Assembly: GCA_025935595.1 (NCBI GenBank)
Contig: JAICUZ010000044.1
Span: 1 to 12,602 of the forward strand
Reading direction: 5' to 3'
DNA length: 12,602 bases
Source of the DNA: Burkholderiales bacterium
GTDB taxonomy: Bacteria > Actinomycetota > Thermoleophilia > Gaiellales > Gaiellaceae
Both the position numbers and the translations under genes were made by a program. The notes beneath the pieces are model-generated. The model worked only from the letters and a program-made list of their open reading frames with translations. It ran no database searches and was not told where the DNA came from. Positions within the stretch are counted from its first letter, which is position 1, and each line of letters opens with the position of its first letter. Positions 7,244 through 12,602 of the stretch are shown here, piece by piece.

Positions 7244-8356
7244 GTGACGACGCAGGAGCAGCTCTACGCCGGCCTCGACCTCGACCTCTCCTGGTCGGAG
7301 CGCGACCTGCCCGAGCGCGAGCGGACGAAGCACGTCCATCGCCTCCATCCGTATCTCGGCAAGTACATCCCGCAGCTCGTCGAGGAGCTGTTTCGCCGTC
7401 ACGTGCCGCCGCGCGGCCGTGTTCTCGATCCGTTCGCCGGCTCCGGGACGACGCTCGTGCAAGCGCTCGAGTCCGGTCTCGACTCGACCGGCGTCGACAT
7501 CGCGTCGTTCAACTGCCTCCTGACCAGCGTGAAGACGCGCGAGCACAACCCGTTCGTGCTCGAGCGGGATCTGCGCGACGCGCTCGCGCGGTTCGAGCAC
7601 GGGGACGGGGCTGCCGCGGGAGCGTCGGCGTACCTGCGTGCGTGGTTCGCACCCGCCGCGCGTGCCGACCTGCTCCGGTTCCGCTCGCTCGTCACCGATT
7701 ACGAGTCGGCGGACGTGTTGCGCGTGATTCTCGCGCGCGCTGCGCGGTCGGCCCGGTTGACGACGCACTTCGATCTCGACTTCCCGCGCACGCCGCAGAA
7801 GGAGACGTACTGGTGCCACAAGCACAAACGCGAGTGCAAGCCGATCGACCGTGCGGACCACTTCGTCCGCCGCTACACGCTCGACACGCTCGCGCGGCTC
7901 AAGGAGTTCGCTCACGCTCGCAAGCGACGAGACGCGGTGGTGCTGCACGGTGATGCACGGGAGGTCGAACTACATGGCCCGTTCGACGCGGTCGTCACGT
8001 CGCCGCCCTATCCGGGGCTCATCGACTACCACGAGCAGCACCGCTATGCGTACGAGCTGCTCGGTCTCGACGATTTGCGTGAGCGGGAGATCGGCGCCGC
8101 GGTGCGGGGGACGTCGAAAGCCGCGCTTGCGGCCTATTGCGACGGCATTGTCGGCGTGCTCACGGCGTGCCGCGCGGCTCTCGAGCCGCGCGGGCGCGTC
8201 GTGATCGTGGTGAACGACCGGCGCGACCTCTATCCGCAGATCCTCGACGGTGCCGGCCTCGCGCTCGAGCAGCGCTACCAGCGTCACGTGAACCGGCGCA
8301 CGGGGCGCCGTGCCGGCGAGTACTTCGAAGACGTTCTGGTCGCGCGTCTTGATTGA
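7244..8356 (+). CDS. Orphan amino-type DNA methyltransferase (N4-C or N6-A)
   Basis: This 370-residue protein is a SAM-dependent DNA methyltransferase. Motif X-like HPYLGKYIPQLVEELF (35-50) is followed by motif I DPFAGSGTT (62-70). Motif IV is TSPPY (252-256), with a C-terminal strand REVRIVVVNDRR-like segment after it (RGRVVIVVNDRRDLYP). SPPY is the form most often seen in N4-cytosine enzymes, with N6-adenine less likely. About 180 residues lie between motifs I and IV and probably hold the target-recognition region, including a Cys/His cluster (C191, H192, H194, C198) that could bind zinc. No restriction enzyme gene is nearby. GTG 7244 starts 20 bases after the yraN-like stop with no Shine-Dalgarno sequence; the frame is open further upstream, but only as the overlap of yraN. 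Its TGA stop lies inside the TTGACA box of the next promoter. A target site cannot be predicted. Confidence 0.85.
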   Translation: MTTQEQLYAGLDLDLSWSERDLPERERTKHVHRLHPYLGKYIPQLVEELFRRHVPPRGRVLDPFAGSGTTLVQALESGLDSTGVDIASFNCLLTSVKTREHNPFVLERDLRDALARFEHGDGAAAGASAYLRAWFAPAARADLLRFRSLVTDYESADVLRVILARAARSARLTTHFDLDFPRTPQKETYWCHKHKRECKPIDRADHFVRRYTLDTLARLKEFAHARKRRDAVVLHGDAREVELHGPFDAVVTSPPYPGLIDYHEQHRYAYELLGLDDLREREIGAAVRGTSKAALAAYCDGIVGVLTACRAALEPRGRVVIVVNDRRDLYPQILDGAGLALEQRYQRHVNRRTGRRAGEYFEDVLVARLD

Positions 8357-8382
8357 CAGGTGACCGTATGGTCACATATGAT
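8353..8382 (+). promoter_or_regulatory. Consensus-like promoter of the arsR-type operon
   Basis: TTGACA (8353-8358), an 18-base spacer and TATGAT (8377-8382) make the best sigma-70-type promoter in the window. The predicted start of transcription is about 7 bases on, at 8389, which is also the GTG start codon of the regulator, so the mRNA is probably leaderless. The -35 box overlaps the stop codon of the methyltransferase gene (8354-8356). Confidence 0.8.
8360..8375 (+). promoter_or_regulatory. Perfect inverted repeat operator GTGACC-GTAT-GGTCAC
   Basis: Six-base arms, perfectly complementary, flank a 4-base centre and lie entirely in the promoter spacer between -35 and -10. An 8-base palindrome, ATGATCAT (8378-8385), overlaps the -10 box, and a third GTGACC occurs at 8389-8394 on the start codon. 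A dimeric ArsR-type protein bound here would block RNA polymerase, so negative autoregulation is the expected role. Confidence 0.7.
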
Positions 8383-8388
8383 CATCGC

Positions 8389-8709
8389 GTGACCGACGAC
8401 GACCTCGTCTTCAAAGCGCTCGCCGACGCGACGCGCAGGCATCTCCTCGACCGGCTCTTCGAGCGCGACGGCCGCACGCTCACCGAGCTCGAGTCCGAGC
8501 TGGAGATGACGCGCTTCGGCGTCATGAAGCACCTCCGTGTCCTCGAGGACGCAGGTCTCGTCGTCACGCGCCGACAGGGGCGGGAGAAGCTCCACTTTTT
8601 GAACCCCGTCCCGATCCGGCTGATCCACGACCGATGGATCGACAAGTACGCGGAGCGCCGGGTGTCGGCGCTCTCCGAGCTCAAGACACGACTGGAGGGA
8701 CGTCGATGA
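8389..8709 (+). CDS. ArsR/SmtB-family winged-helix transcriptional repressor
   Basis: This 106-residue protein is a winged helix-turn-helix of the ArsR type: VFKALADATRRHLLDRLFERDGRTLTELE (7-35), recognition-helix region MTRFGVMKHLRVLEDAGLV (40-58), then the wing VTRRQGREKLHFLNPVPI. It has no cysteine, so it is not a classical thiolate metal sensor. ArsR proteins of this type next to AHSA1/SRPBCC genes are common in Actinobacteria and probably respond to a small organic ligand. I chose GTG 8389 because it places the family N-terminus correctly and coincides with the predicted transcription start; an earlier TTG at 8353 falls in the -35 box. Its stop overlaps the next ATG (ATGA, 8706-8709). 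It probably represses its own operon through the inverted repeat at 8360-8375. Confidence 0.93.
   Translation: MTDDDLVFKALADATRRHLLDRLFERDGRTLTELESELEMTRFGVMKHLRVLEDAGLVVTRRQGREKLHFLNPVPIRLIHDRWIDKYAERRVSALSELKTRLEGRR
8694..8700 (+). promoter_or_regulatory. Strong Shine-Dalgarno of the AHSA1/SRPBCC gene
   Basis: GGAGGGA lies 5 bases before the ATG at 8706, inside the end of the arsR-type gene. It fixes the start and provides strong initiation for the second gene of a leaderless operon. Confidence 0.75.
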
Positions 8710-9152
8710 CGACGACCGTTGGCCAGACGACGCAGGTCTATCAGGTGTTCATCAAGGCGAGCGCCAAGCAGATCTGGGACGCGATCACCAGGCCGGAATG
8801 GACCGCACGCTACTTTCACGGTGCGCGCATCACCGTCACGCCGGAGCATTACGACTCACGCAGTGCGGACGGTGACGTGTGGGGCGACTCGGCGGTGGAG
8901 GTGTTCGACCCGCCGCGCAAGCTCGTCCACGGGTGGCGCTCGCTGTACGACCCCGAGCTCGCGGCCGAGGACGAGAGCCGCGTGACGTGGGAGATCGACG
9001 AGGAGGAGAACGGTGTCTGCCTCCTCACCGTCACGCACGACCGGCTCGAGGGAGCGCCGAAGACGGCCGCCGGCGTCTCGGGGACCGGCTGGACAGGCGT
9101 GATCAGTGCGCTCAAGACGCTCCTCGAGACCGGTGCGCCGCTCTACCGGTAG
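8706..9152 (+). CDS. AHSA1-type SRPBCC domain protein
   Basis: This 148-residue protein has the SRPBCC / activator-of-Hsp90-ATPase-1-like fold: QVYQVFIKASAKQIWDAITRPEWTARYF near the N-terminus, a central DSAVEVFDPPRKLVHGWRSLYDPE segment, ESRVTWEIDEEENGVCLLTVTHDRLEG, and the long C-terminal helix GTGWTGVISALKTLLETG. The fold makes a deep hydrophobic cavity for small ligands. Bacterial members are mostly uncharacterised, and the Hsp90 name should not be taken as function. It is cytosolic, with no signal peptide. The ATG overlaps the arsR-type stop (ATGA) and has GGAGGGA 5 bases upstream, so the two form one operon. A ligand-binding protein paired with a repressor suggests a small-molecule response unit; the ligand is unknown. 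Confidence 0.9.
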   Translation: MTTTVGQTTQVYQVFIKASAKQIWDAITRPEWTARYFHGARITVTPEHYDSRSADGDVWGDSAVEVFDPPRKLVHGWRSLYDPELAAEDESRVTWEIDEEENGVCLLTVTHDRLEGAPKTAAGVSGTGWTGVISALKTLLETGAPLYR

Positions 9153-9213
9153 CTCGCCTGTCGTCCGTGGCGATGTTCGAGACCGAGGCGGAGACGGAGG
9201 AGCTCGAGTAGCG

Positions 9214-9242
9214 GGGCCGGGCGCCGATCGCGCGCCCGGCCC
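9214..9242 (+). terminator. Perfect 11-bp GC hairpin after the AHSA1 gene
   Basis: GGGCCGGGCGC (9214-9224) pairs perfectly with GCGCCCGGCCC (9232-9242) around a 7-base loop. It lies 62 bases after the AHSA1 stop and about 100 before comM, where a terminator between the two operons is expected. No T-tract follows, so it would be a U-less or Rho-assisted terminator, as often proposed in high-GC Actinobacteria. The 189-base gap 9153-9341 otherwise holds the comM promoter region. Confidence 0.55.
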
Positions 9243-9317
9243 TCACGTCGCGCTACCTCCGCTTCACCAGACCTGTGTCTGTGGGGCGATCGGCACGAAG
9301 TCGACACACGCAGAACG

Positions 9318-9335
9318 GCTACCGTCGCCTAACGT
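9318..9335 (+). promoter_or_regulatory. Putative comM promoter elements (GCTACCGT and TAACGT)
   Basis: GCTACCGT at 9318-9325 matches the pattern before ffh, rplS and rnhB and ends 16 bases before the GTG at 9342. A second -10-like hexamer, TAACGT at 9330-9335, ends 6 bases before the GTG and would give a leaderless mRNA. Which one is used cannot be told. No Shine-Dalgarno sequence precedes comM. Confidence 0.4.
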
Positions 9336-9341
9336 GGCAAC

Positions 9342-10805
9342 GTGCTCGCACGCACCGTCACGCACGCGCTCGTCGGCATCGATCCGCGCCGGGTCGAGGT
9401 CGAAGCGCACATCCAGGGTGGGGTTCCCGCCTTCGCGATCGTCGGCTTGGCCGACCGTGCGTGCCAGGAGGCGAAGGCTCGCGTTCGCTCCAGCGTCGCC
9501 GCTGCAGAGCTCGAGTGGCCGGGCACACGCATCACGATCAACCTCGCGCCGGCGTCGCTGCGCAAGGAAGGGTCCGGCTTCGACCTTCCGATCGCCCTCG
9601 CGGTCCTCGCGGCCTCGTATCAGGTGCCTGCGCAGTCGCTCGAGGGTCACGCGGCCTTCGGCGAGCTCGGCCTCGACGGTCGCCTCCGTCCGGTTCCGGG
9701 GGCGTTGGTCGCGGCCGAGGGTGCCCGCCACGCTGGGCTGACGCATCTCGTCTGCGCAGCCGAATCAGCGCCGGAGGTCGCACTGGCGGGCGTCGAACCG
9801 GTCGGCGTGCGGCACCTCGGCGAAGCCGTGTCGTACCTCCGCGGCGAGCACGAGCCGCCGGAGCCGCCGCCGCCCGACGACGACTTCGCGGTGCTCGCGT
9901 GTGTTCCCGACCTGGCAGACGTCCGCGGCCAGGAGCGGGCTCGGCGCGCGCTCGAGATCGCCGCGACCGGCGGCCACAACCTGCTCCTCGCGGGACCGCC
10001 CGGTACCGGCAAGACGATGCTCGCCCGCCGCCTCCCAGGGCTGCTGCCGTTGCTCGGCGACGACGCGGCGCTCGAGGTGACACGCATCCATTCGGTGTGC
10101 GGGACACTGCCCGTCGGGGCCTGCCTCGTCCGCGTACCTCCGTTCCGCGCACCGCACCACTCGAGCTCGGTCGCGGGCCTGATCGGAGGTGGTGCAGGCT
10201 CGCTCCGGCCCGGCGAGGTCAGCCTCGCGCACCGCGGCGTTCTCTTCCTGGACGAGTTCCCGGAGTTCCAACGCCCGGTGCTCGAGGCGCTGCGGCAGCC
10301 GCTCGAGGACGGTGTCGTCTCCGTCGCCCGCGTCGCCGCTCGGGCGGTCTTCCCGGCCCGCATCCAGCTGGTTGCGGCGATGAACCTCTGTCCGTGCGGC
10401 GCGCGCGGCGATGCCGCCGTGCACTGCGCGTGCACGCCCGAGCGCATCCAGCGCTACCGCGAGAAGCTCTCGCGCGCCCTCCTCGATCGGTTCGATCTCG
10501 CACTCACGGTGCCGAGGCCCCGCGGCCACGAGCTCGCCGGTCCGCCGGGTGAACGCTCGAGCGTCGTTCGTGCGCGTGTGCTCGCGGCCCGCGCACGGCT
10601 CCGAGACGGGCCACCGTCTCGCACACCTTCCGGCGACGAGCTGCTCGAGCGGGCCGCAGAACGCCTGCCGCTCTCCGGACGTGGCCACGCACGAGTCGCT
10701 CGTGTCGCCGCCACGATCGCCGCGCTCGCCGGCTCCGATCACGTGCTGCCCGAGCACGTCGCCGAGGCGCTCTCGTACCGCCTGCCGAAGGAACACGGTG
10801 AATGA
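9342..10805 (+). CDS. comM: ComM/YifB AAA+ ATPase (Mg-chelatase-like)
   Basis: ComM is a hexameric AAA+ helicase that promotes branch migration when transformed single-stranded DNA is integrated. The 487-residue protein has the N-terminal Lon-protease-like domain (ALVGIDPRRVEVEAHIQGGVPAF to INLAPASLRKEGSGFDLPIALA). The ATPase core carries Walker A GPPGTGKT (218-225) and Walker B VLFLDEF with D304-E305. A cysteine knuckle (C350, C352, C362, C364) is followed by RIQRYREKLSRALLDRFDL with the arginine-finger region. The C-terminal Mg-chelatase helical domain ends LPEHVAEALSYR. Length is typical (about 500). GTG 9342 gives the family N-terminus. Its TGA overlaps the dprA ATG (ATGA, 10802-10805), so the two are coupled, as in many genomes. 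Confidence 0.96.
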   Translation: MLARTVTHALVGIDPRRVEVEAHIQGGVPAFAIVGLADRACQEAKARVRSSVAAAELEWPGTRITINLAPASLRKEGSGFDLPIALAVLAASYQVPAQSLEGHAAFGELGLDGRLRPVPGALVAAEGARHAGLTHLVCAAESAPEVALAGVEPVGVRHLGEAVSYLRGEHEPPEPPPPDDDFAVLACVPDLADVRGQERARRALEIAATGGHNLLLAGPPGTGKTMLARRLPGLLPLLGDDAALEVTRIHSVCGTLPVGACLVRVPPFRAPHHSSSVAGLIGGGAGSLRPGEVSLAHRGVLFLDEFPEFQRPVLEALRQPLEDGVVSVARVAARAVFPARIQLVAAMNLCPCGARGDAAVHCACTPERIQRYREKLSRALLDRFDLALTVPRPRGHELAGPPGERSSVVRARVLAARARLRDGPPSRTPSGDELLERAAERLPLSGRGHARVARVAATIAALAGSDHVLPEHVAEALSYRLPKEHGE

Positions 10806-11791
10806 GCGAGCTCGCCGTTGCCATGTTCGCCGCCTCGACGGACTCGCACCTGCTGGACGAGCCGCGGTCGGCCAGGTTCGAACGCTTCCGCGCGGAGCTC
10901 GACGAGCGGGGCGTTGTCGCGGAACTCGAGCGGCGCGGCATCAGGTGGGTGGCGCGGGGTGATCACCTCTTCCCGGCGAGGCTGCGCACGATCCACGACC
11001 CGCCGCCCGGTCTGTTCGTCCGTGGGACGGCGGCGCTGACGGTGTTCGACGCGCCGTGTGTCGCGGTGGTCGGCGCTCGAGCGTGCTCGGCCTACGGAGC
11101 GGCGGTGGCCGCCGAGCTCTCACGCGGTCTCGCGCGTGCAGGTGTCGTCGTCGTATCGGGACTCGCCCGCGGCATCGACGGCGCTGCGCACCGAGGAGCC
11201 CTCGAAACGGGCAGGACGGTCGCGGTACTCGGCTGCGGCGTCGACCGCGACTACCCCCGCGCGCATCGCACGCTCGCCGCCTCGATCGCCGAGAACGGAC
11301 TGATCGTCTCCGAGTACCCGCCCGGAGTCGAGCCCACGCCGTGGCGATTTCCTGCCCGCAACAGAATTGTTGCGGGGTTGTGCGACGCGACGGTCGTCGT
11401 CGAGGCGCGCGAACGCAGCGGAGCGCTGATCACCGCCGACCTCGCACTCGACGAGGGCCGCGAGGTGCTCGCGGTGCCGGGCGAGATCACGTCGCTGCTC
11501 TCGAAGGGCACAAACCATCTGCTCCGCCTCGGCGCGACCCCGGTCACGTGCCTCGGTGACGTGCTCGCGGTCGTGGGTGTCGAGCCGTCGCGACCTGCGG
11601 CGACCGCGCTCGAGCCGAGGCTGGAAGCGGTCCGGGCGGCCGTCGCAGACGGCCCGTCTGCGGCCGACGAGCTCGTCAGGAAGACCGGGCTCTCGGCCGG
11701 GGACATCGCGGCGGCCCTCGCGGAGCTCGAGCTCGTCGGTGCCGTCGTGCAGGCTGACGGCCTCTACCGGGTGGGGATGCCGATGAGCTAG
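10802..11791 (+). CDS. dprA: DNA-processing protein DprA
   Basis: DprA binds incoming single-stranded DNA in transformation and loads RecA. The 329-residue protein has the Rossmann-like core: VAVVGARACSAYG, VSGLARGIDGAAHRGAL, VLGCGVDRDYPRAHRTL, GLIVSEYPPGVEPTPWRFPARNRIVAGL and the SGALITADLALDEGREVLAVPGE stretch with SKGTNHLL. A short N-terminal helical region (1-65) precedes it and a C-terminal winged-helix (DML1-like) domain follows (AVRAAVADGPSAADELVRKTGLSAGDIAAALAELELVGAVVQADGLYRV). ATG 10802 overlaps the comM stop, with AAGGA 9 bases upstream inside comM. In many bacteria topA follows; here a convergent gene does, and the two stop codons share a CTAG. Presence of comM-dprA suggests, but does not prove, natural competence; DprA is widespread in non-competent bacteria too. 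Confidence 0.97.
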   Translation: MSELAVAMFAASTDSHLLDEPRSARFERFRAELDERGVVAELERRGIRWVARGDHLFPARLRTIHDPPPGLFVRGTAALTVFDAPCVAVVGARACSAYGAAVAAELSRGLARAGVVVVSGLARGIDGAAHRGALETGRTVAVLGCGVDRDYPRAHRTLAASIAENGLIVSEYPPGVEPTPWRFPARNRIVAGLCDATVVVEARERSGALITADLALDEGREVLAVPGEITSLLSKGTNHLLRLGATPVTCLGDVLAVVGVEPSRPAATALEPRLEAVRAAVADGPSAADELVRKTGLSAGDIAAALAELELVGAVVQADGLYRVGMPMS

Positions 11792-12602
11792 AGCGTGAGC
11801 CGCGGCAGGCCGGCGCGATCCGCTCCGTCGAGAGCGGCGAGGGCGATCGCCAGATCCTGGATCGCAAGGCCGGTCGAATCGAACATCGTGATCTCCTGGT
11901 CGTCCGCGCGACCCGGAGCCGTACCGGCGAGCACCGCGCCGATCGCCGTCACGTCGGTCTCGGCGACGAGCCCCTCGTCGACTGCGTGCGCGAGCTCCCC
12001 GCCGTGCGACGCCTGTTCCCAGTCGTCGCAGAAGAGCCGTGCGCGCGCGAGCTCCGTGCCTGCGACCTCGGCCTTGCCCGGGCCGTCGGCCCCCATCAGC
12101 GACACGTGCTGGCCGGGCTGAAGCGCGCCGTCTGCGAGAACGACCTCGTGCCCCGGGGTCACCGTCACGAGCAGATCGGCCGCGAGCGCCTCCTCCCGTG
12201 AGAGGGCGACCGAGCAACCGAGCTCCGCCGCCACGTGCGCGGCTCGGGCACCGTCGAGGTCCCACACCGCGACCGAACGCCCGCGCGCGAGAAACGTCCG
12301 GGCCGCCGCGCGGCCGTTGACGCCCGCGCCGATCACGGCAGCTGTCTCCGCGTCCGAGCGCCCCAGCGTCTCGGCGGCGAGCACCGCCGCCGCCCCGGTG
12401 CGGAGCGCCGTCACCGACGCGGCGTCGAGCACCGCCTGAAGCTCGCCGGTCGTCGCGTCCGAGACGAGTACGTCGCCCGTCACGGTCGGGAGTCCGCGCG
12501 CCGGATTGCCGGGGAACGACGTAATCCACTTCAAGAGCGCGTGACCGCCGCCGAGCGCCGGCATCGCGCGGAAGTCGCCGGCGGGATAGTTCGTGACGTA
12601 CA
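11788..12602 (-). CDS. Ornithine cyclodeaminase / mu-crystallin family protein (N-terminus beyond window)
   Basis: The minus-strand frame runs from the right window edge to a TAG at 11788-11790, with at least 271 codons visible. It reads YVTNYPAGDFRAMPALGGGHALLKW at the start, resembling the substrate-binding segment with its conserved lysine, then FPGNPARGLPTVTGDVLVSDATTGEL and the LRTGAAAVLAAETLGR segment. The Rossmann loop VIGAGVNG lies near 12313-12336, and the C-terminal FDSTGLAIQDLAIA carries the likely catalytic Asp. The family includes ornithine cyclodeaminase (ornithine to proline plus ammonia), ketimine reductases, alanine dehydrogenase and lysine cyclodeaminase. The exact substrate cannot be assigned. 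About 40-60 N-terminal residues are probably missing, so the ATG at 12562-12564 is internal. It is convergent with dprA, with stops overlapping by 3 bases. Confidence 0.9.
   Translation of the reverse strand, partial: YVTNYPAGDFRAMPALGGGHALLKWITSFPGNPARGLPTVTGDVLVSDATTGELQAVLDAASVTALRTGAAAVLAAETLGRSDAETAAVIGAGVNGRAAARTFLARGRSVAVWDLDGARAAHVAAELGCSVALSREEALAADLLVTVTPGHEVVLADGALQPGQHVSLMGADGPGKAEVAGTELARARLFCDDWEQASHGGELAHAVDEGLVAETDVTAIGAVLAGTAPGRADDQEITMFDSTGLAIQDLAIALAALDGADRAGLPRLTL

Noticed and set aside
6870..8356. A restriction-modification pair made of the YraN-like nuclease and the methyltransferase
   Set aside because: The nuclease is a UPF0102 housekeeping protein in its usual place after rnhB, with no target-recognition domain. 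The adjacency is probably incidental.
8389..8709. Metal-sensing ArsR/SmtB repressor
   Set aside because: The protein has no cysteine, and the partner gene is an AHSA1/SRPBCC protein rather than a metal transporter or arsenate reductase.
11120..12529. A 469-codon minus-strand frame across dprA and the OCD-family gene
   Set aside because: It is out of frame with both true genes and its translation is Arg/Gly/Asp-rich with no domain.
12562..12564. ATG as the true start of the OCD-family gene
   Set aside because: The frame continues upstream to the window edge with family-like residues (YVTNYPAGDFRA), so this methionine is internal.

Overview
The window is very GC-rich, gene-dense bacterial chromosome with strong G/C bias at third codon positions, frequent GTG starts and little space between genes. 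Gene content and protein style fit a high-GC actinobacterium. A deep-branching class such as Thermoleophilia (Gaiella/Conexibacter-like) is my guess from recalled protein style, not shown by the sequence. There is no rRNA, tRNA, CRISPR array, transposase, integrase or phage gene. The longest stretch without a gene is 189 bases.

Layout. (1) 1-1505, minus strand: a class III nucleotide cyclase fused to an AAA-type ATPase, cut by the left window edge. (2) 1550-5781, plus strand: ffh, rpsP, khpA, a metallophosphoesterase, rimM, trmD and lepB. This is the classic SRP / ribosome-maturation / tRNA-methylation cluster, and many of its stop and start codons overlap. (3) 5829-7223: rplS, rnhB and a yraN-like nuclease. 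(4) 7244-9152: an apparently accessory insert between yraN and comM, holding an orphan DNA methyltransferase followed by an ArsR-type repressor and an AHSA1/SRPBCC protein. (5) 9342-11791: comM and dprA, which process incoming DNA in natural transformation. (6) 11788-12602, minus strand: an ornithine cyclodeaminase / mu-crystallin family gene, cut by the right edge and convergent with dprA.

How the genes work together. Region 2-3 serves co-translational membrane targeting (Ffh), signal-peptide removal (LepB), 30S maturation (S16, RimM), 50S structure (L19), tRNA m1G37 methylation (TrmD), small-RNA binding (KhpA) and R-loop/ribonucleotide removal (RnhB). ComM and DprA handle single-stranded DNA during transformation. 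The methyltransferase lies beside them, which invites but does not prove a role in protecting or marking incoming DNA.

Regulatory signals. An 8-base motif GCTAC[CG]NT occurs four times on either strand in my manual scan, each time 6-27 bases upstream of a plus-strand start codon (ffh, rplS, rnhB, comM). None of those starts has a clear Shine-Dalgarno sequence. Several starts lie so close to a -10-like hexamer that leaderless mRNAs are likely. The ArsR gene has the clearest promoter: TTGACA, an 18-base spacer containing a perfect inverted repeat, TATGAT, then GTG about 7 bases on. I found no clear new defence or mobile system. The best leads are this promoter pattern, the ArsR operator, and the methyltransferase within the competence-gene neighbourhood.
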